Positions 55,054 through 57,568 of a stretch of 57,568 bases of DNA are shown here, piece by piece (position 1 is the first letter of the stretch; the number at the start of each line of letters is the position of its first letter). A program made the position numbers and the translations under genes. The notes below the pieces were generated by a model. It had not been told where the DNA came from. It searched no databases and saw only the letters and a list, made by a program, of their open reading frames with translations. The DNA comes from Verrucomicrobiia bacterium. Its GTDB lineage: Bacteria > Verrucomicrobiota > Verrucomicrobiia > Palsa-1439. The stretch spans positions 8,500 to 66,067 of the forward strand of contig JAJVHY010000027.1 of NCBI GenBank assembly GCA_022072455.1. Reading direction: 5' to 3'.

Positions 55054-56012
55054 GCCGGTTTATTGACCATCATTATCGACACTTCAATGCGGCGGCGCTC
55101 AAGGACGCGGCGGAAGGCTACACGCGTCACTTGGATCAAGGTGGGATGATGTTTATGACCATCGCCGGCGCGATGAGCACAGCGGAGTTGGGACTTTCGT
55201 TGGCGGAGATGATCCGGCGCGACAAAGTGCACGCCATTTGTTGCACCGGGGCAAACCTGGAGGAGGATGTGTTTAATCTCGTCGCGCACGATCATTACGA
55301 ACGCGTGCCGCACTACCGCGATCTCACGCCAGCCGATGAACACAAATTGCTCAAGCGGCACATGAATCGTGTCACGGACACGTGCATCCCGGAAGGCGAA
55401 GCGATGCGCCGCATCGAATCAGCCGTGTTGGAAGAGTGGGTCGCGGCGGACAAAAAGGGCGAACGCTATTTCCCCCACGAATTCATGTTCAAGATTCTCC
55501 GCAGCGGTAAGCTCAAGAAGTATTATCAGATCAATCCGCGCGACAGTTGGTTGATGGCGGCGATGGAGAAGAATCTGCCGATGTTCGTGCCGGGTTGGGA
55601 AGATGCCACCTTGGGCAATATGTACGCCGGCCATTGTGTCGAAGGCCACGTCAAGAACGTCCACACGGTCCGCACCGGCATCGAGTACATGATGGCATTG
55701 GCGGAATGGTACACGCGGACTAGTGCCAAGCGGTCCATCGGCTTTTTCCAAATCGGCGGCGGCATTGCCGGCGATTTTCCGATCTGCGTCGTGCCGATGT
55801 TGCATCAGGATTTGCGCCGCACGAAAGTGCCGCTCTGGGGCTATTTCTGTCAGATCAGCGATTCGACGACGAGCTACGGTTCGTATTCCGGCGCTGTGCC
55901 AAACGAGAAAATTACGTGGGGCAAACTGGGCGTGAAGACGCCGAAGTACATCATCGAGTCCGATGCCACCATCGTCGCGCCGCTGATGTTCGCCAAAATC
56001 CTCGGATGGTAA
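55035..56012 (+). CDS. Deoxyhypusine synthase-like protein
   Basis: 325 residues of the deoxyhypusine synthase family (NAD-dependent transfer of an aminobutyl group from spermidine). Conserved blocks are MTIAGAMSTAELGLSLAEMIR, GANLEEDVFNLVAHDHYERVPHYRDLT, QIGGGIAGDFPICVVPML and YGSYSGAVPNEKITWGK, in which K297 matches the catalytic lysine that forms the enzyme-substrate intermediate. The ATG at 55035 has GGGAG six bases upstream. Bacteria lack eIF5A, so bacterial members are thought to make homospermidine or modify unknown amines. It overlaps its neighbours on both sides. Confidence 0.87.
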   Translation: MRQGSVSRFIDHHYRHFNAAALKDAAEGYTRHLDQGGMMFMTIAGAMSTAELGLSLAEMIRRDKVHAICCTGANLEEDVFNLVAHDHYERVPHYRDLTPADEHKLLKRHMNRVTDTCIPEGEAMRRIESAVLEEWVAADKKGERYFPHEFMFKILRSGKLKKYYQINPRDSWLMAAMEKNLPMFVPGWEDATLGNMYAGHCVEGHVKNVHTVRTGIEYMMALAEWYTRTSAKRSIGFFQIGGGIAGDFPICVVPMLHQDLRRTKVPLWGYFCQISDSTTSYGSYSGAVPNEKITWGKLGVKTPKYIIESDATIVAPLMFAKILGW

Positions 56013-57388
56013 ACCACGTCGCCATCTTTCGGGGTGCGCCGTCCTACGAGGACGCAACCGCCATCCAGAGCTTGGTGAACTCCGCCGTGGATGCGCTTCG
56101 CTTGCCGGCGGATTTCATTCGGCCCGGCGACCGGGTCGTGCTCAAACCCAATTGGGTCAAGGAGCACAATTTGCGGCGGCCCGACGATGAGCAAAGCTGG
56201 CTGACGGTCGTGACGCATCCGGCGGTGATCCTGGAGGTGGCGCGCTGGGCGGCGCGCCGGTTGCAAGGTCGTGGGGCAATCACTATTTGCGACGCGCCGC
56301 AAAGCGATTCGTCATTCGACAAAATCCGCGCGTACTGCCAGTTGGATAAACTCCGCGAACGCTGCGTGCGGGAATTTCCCGGGATTACTTTCCAAGTGTT
56401 GGATTTGCGTTCGGAGGGCTGGATTGCTCGCGATGGCGTCCCGGTGGCGCGGACGCAACTGCCGGGTGATCCGGCCGGGGTGGTCAACATTCATCTCGAC
56501 GAGAACAGCGAATTCATCGGATACCGGGGACAAGGCCGACTTTACGGCGCGGCGTATGACTTCGCGGTGACGAACCGGCAACACTGCGACCCGCGGCACG
56601 AGTATTTGTTCTCGCGCACGCCGCTGGCGGCGGATGTGCTCATCAATCTTCCCAAACTGAAAACCCACAAGAAGGTCGGCCTGACGGTCGCGCTGAAAAA
56701 CATGATCGGCACGACCGCCCGCACGAATTGGCTGCCCCGGCACACCGAAGGCACGCCGGCGCAAGGGGGCGATCAATTTGCCGATTCCACCGGCAAGCTG
56801 AAAATCGAATCCGTCGTGATGGGCGAAATCAAACGGATACTGAAAGATCGCCACCGGCTCGCGCGGCTGTTTGTGCCGCTGAAAAAACTGGGGCGCTTGT
56901 ATTTTGGCGACACGGAAACCACCGTGCGATCTGGCAACTGGCACGGCAACGACACCTGCTGGCGCATGATTCTCGATCTCACGAAGTGTCTTGTCCATTA
57001 CGACGGCACCGGCGAGCGCCGCCAACAACCGTTACGGTATCTCGTTGTGGTGGACGGCATCATTGCCGGCGAAGGCGACGGCCCAATGGCGTGTGATCCG
57101 CGACCGTGTGGCGTGATCATGGCCGGGACGCACCCGGTTGCCGTGGATTGTGTGGCGGCGACACTGATGGGGTTCGATTGGCGCAAAACCAAACTGCTCC
57201 GGAATGCCTTTGAGATTACCCGTCTGCCCATCGTTGATTTTTCTGCCGCTGACATCCAGGTAGTTTCCAATCAATCCGGTTGGACCGGCCGGATGGAAGA
57301 TATGAAAGACTGTTTCGAGTTTCGGCCGCATTTCGGCTGGGCCGGTCACCTCGAAACCGACGAACGTCTCGCAAGGACACGCGCATGA
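56006..57388 (+). CDS. DUF362 domain protein
   Basis: 460 residues. Hallmarks of DUF362 are GDRVVLKPNWV, THPAVILEVARW, INLPKLKTHKKVGLTVALKNMIG and a C-terminal DGIIAGEGDGPM...GTHPVAVDCVAATLMGFD. Many family members carry ferredoxin-like cysteines, but none are visible here. The true start is the ATG at 56006, overlapping the upstream stop by 7 bp. Function is unknown. The gene is coupled to hldD by an ATGA overlap, so a role in cell-envelope or sugar-nucleotide chemistry is possible. Confidence 0.87.
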   Translation: MVNHVAIFRGAPSYEDATAIQSLVNSAVDALRLPADFIRPGDRVVLKPNWVKEHNLRRPDDEQSWLTVVTHPAVILEVARWAARRLQGRGAITICDAPQSDSSFDKIRAYCQLDKLRERCVREFPGITFQVLDLRSEGWIARDGVPVARTQLPGDPAGVVNIHLDENSEFIGYRGQGRLYGAAYDFAVTNRQHCDPRHEYLFSRTPLAADVLINLPKLKTHKKVGLTVALKNMIGTTARTNWLPRHTEGTPAQGGDQFADSTGKLKIESVVMGEIKRILKDRHRLARLFVPLKKLGRLYFGDTETTVRSGNWHGNDTCWRMILDLTKCLVHYDGTGERRQQPLRYLVVVDGIIAGEGDGPMACDPRPCGVIMAGTHPVAVDCVAATLMGFDWRKTKLLRNAFEITRLPIVDFSAADIQVVSNQSGWTGRMEDMKDCFEFRPHFGWAGHLETDERLARTRA

Positions 57389-57568
57389 AGAAGTTTACGG
57401 ACAGTCGAATTCTGGTCACCGGCGGCGCGGGTTTCATCGGCAGCGCCTTGATTTGGGGATTGAACCGGCGTGGCTGCGAGACAATCGTTGTCACCGACTA
57501 TCTCGCGCAGTCTGAAAAGTGGCGCAATCTTGCGCCGTTGCGATTCGAGGATTACATCGAAGCCGACG
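57385..57568 (+). CDS. hldD: NAD-dependent epimerase, HldD-like, 3' truncated by window edge
   Basis: Only the first 61 residues are present. VTGGAGFIGSALIWGLNRRG is the NAD(P)-binding glycine motif of extended short-chain dehydrogenases. The following TIVVTDYLAQSEKWRNLAPLRFEDYIEAD resembles ADP-L-glycero-D-manno-heptose 6-epimerase (HldD), which makes the lipopolysaccharide heptose precursor. Start ATG overlaps the DUF362 stop by 4 bp. Another sugar-nucleotide epimerase cannot be excluded from so short a fragment. Confidence 0.75.
   Translation, partial: MKKFTDSRILVTGGAGFIGSALIWGLNRRGCETIVVTDYLAQSEKWRNLAPLRFEDYIEAD

Overview
The window looks like a chromosomal segment of a GC-rich (roughly 60%) member of the Verrucomicrobiota, probably near the Pedosphaera/Limisphaera lineage. 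The reasons are: a PEP-CTERM protein, two pseudopilins of the FTL(V/L)E type that carry or nearly carry the H-X9-DG tail motif, very large secreted proteins ending in a DPDGDG segment plus a module ending in FYR, and a GACAGGCG stem-loop repeat inside glcE. This placement is inferred from recognised families and not from a marker gene. I saw no rRNA or tRNA gene, CRISPR array, transposase or phage gene.

Layout. 1-1436: 3' part of a secreted BACON-repeat protein built from near-identical 255-bp repeats. 1495-4863: glcDEF, the three-subunit glycolate oxidase. 4853-19015 (minus): a 4720-residue secreted subtilisin-like protease with five copies of a higher-order module (three Calx-beta repeats plus two further domains). 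19137-21959 (minus): uvrA. 22075-24591: a small His-containing protein, a small membrane protein and an MsbA-type ABC exporter. 24695-27737: acetyl-CoA synthetase and an AEC carrier. 27811-28260: a decayed histone-deacetylase-like pseudogene. 28238-30495 (minus): a chaperone cluster (mini-DnaJ, Hsp20, CbpA-like). 30728-33238: HrpB-like helicase. 33235-35775 (minus): threonine synthase and cystathionine gamma-synthase, both strikingly plant-like. 35879-42072: a TetR regulator and a tripartite RND efflux operon with two recognisable operators. 42069-44319 (minus): two related membrane-anchored proteins and a bacterial lysyl oxidase. 44452-46691: a DUF983 protein and a large DUF3352-like protein. 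46597-48111 (minus): an RluA-RlmI fusion. 48248-49484: ECF-like sigma factor and membrane partner. 49496-50847: two divergent pseudopilins.

50257-57568 is one long, tightly overlapping plus-strand run: pseudopilin, PEP-CTERM protein, metal-chelate/corrinoid-type binding protein, radical SAM protein, FecCD-type permease, methyltransferase, deoxyhypusine-synthase-like protein, DUF362 protein and the start of hldD. No ATPase for the transporter is present. This run is the best candidate for an undescribed system: a surface-exposed protein is translationally coupled to an uptake receptor, and a radical SAM enzyme is embedded between receptor and permease.

Other points of interest are the plant-type thrC-metB pair (implying an O-phosphohomoserine branch point), the lysyl oxidase that keeps its copper ligands and both cofactor-precursor residues, the TetR operator that exactly fills the 17-bp spacer of a promoter, and the repeating architecture of the giant protease. 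All functional statements rest on motif recognition by eye; no database search was run.
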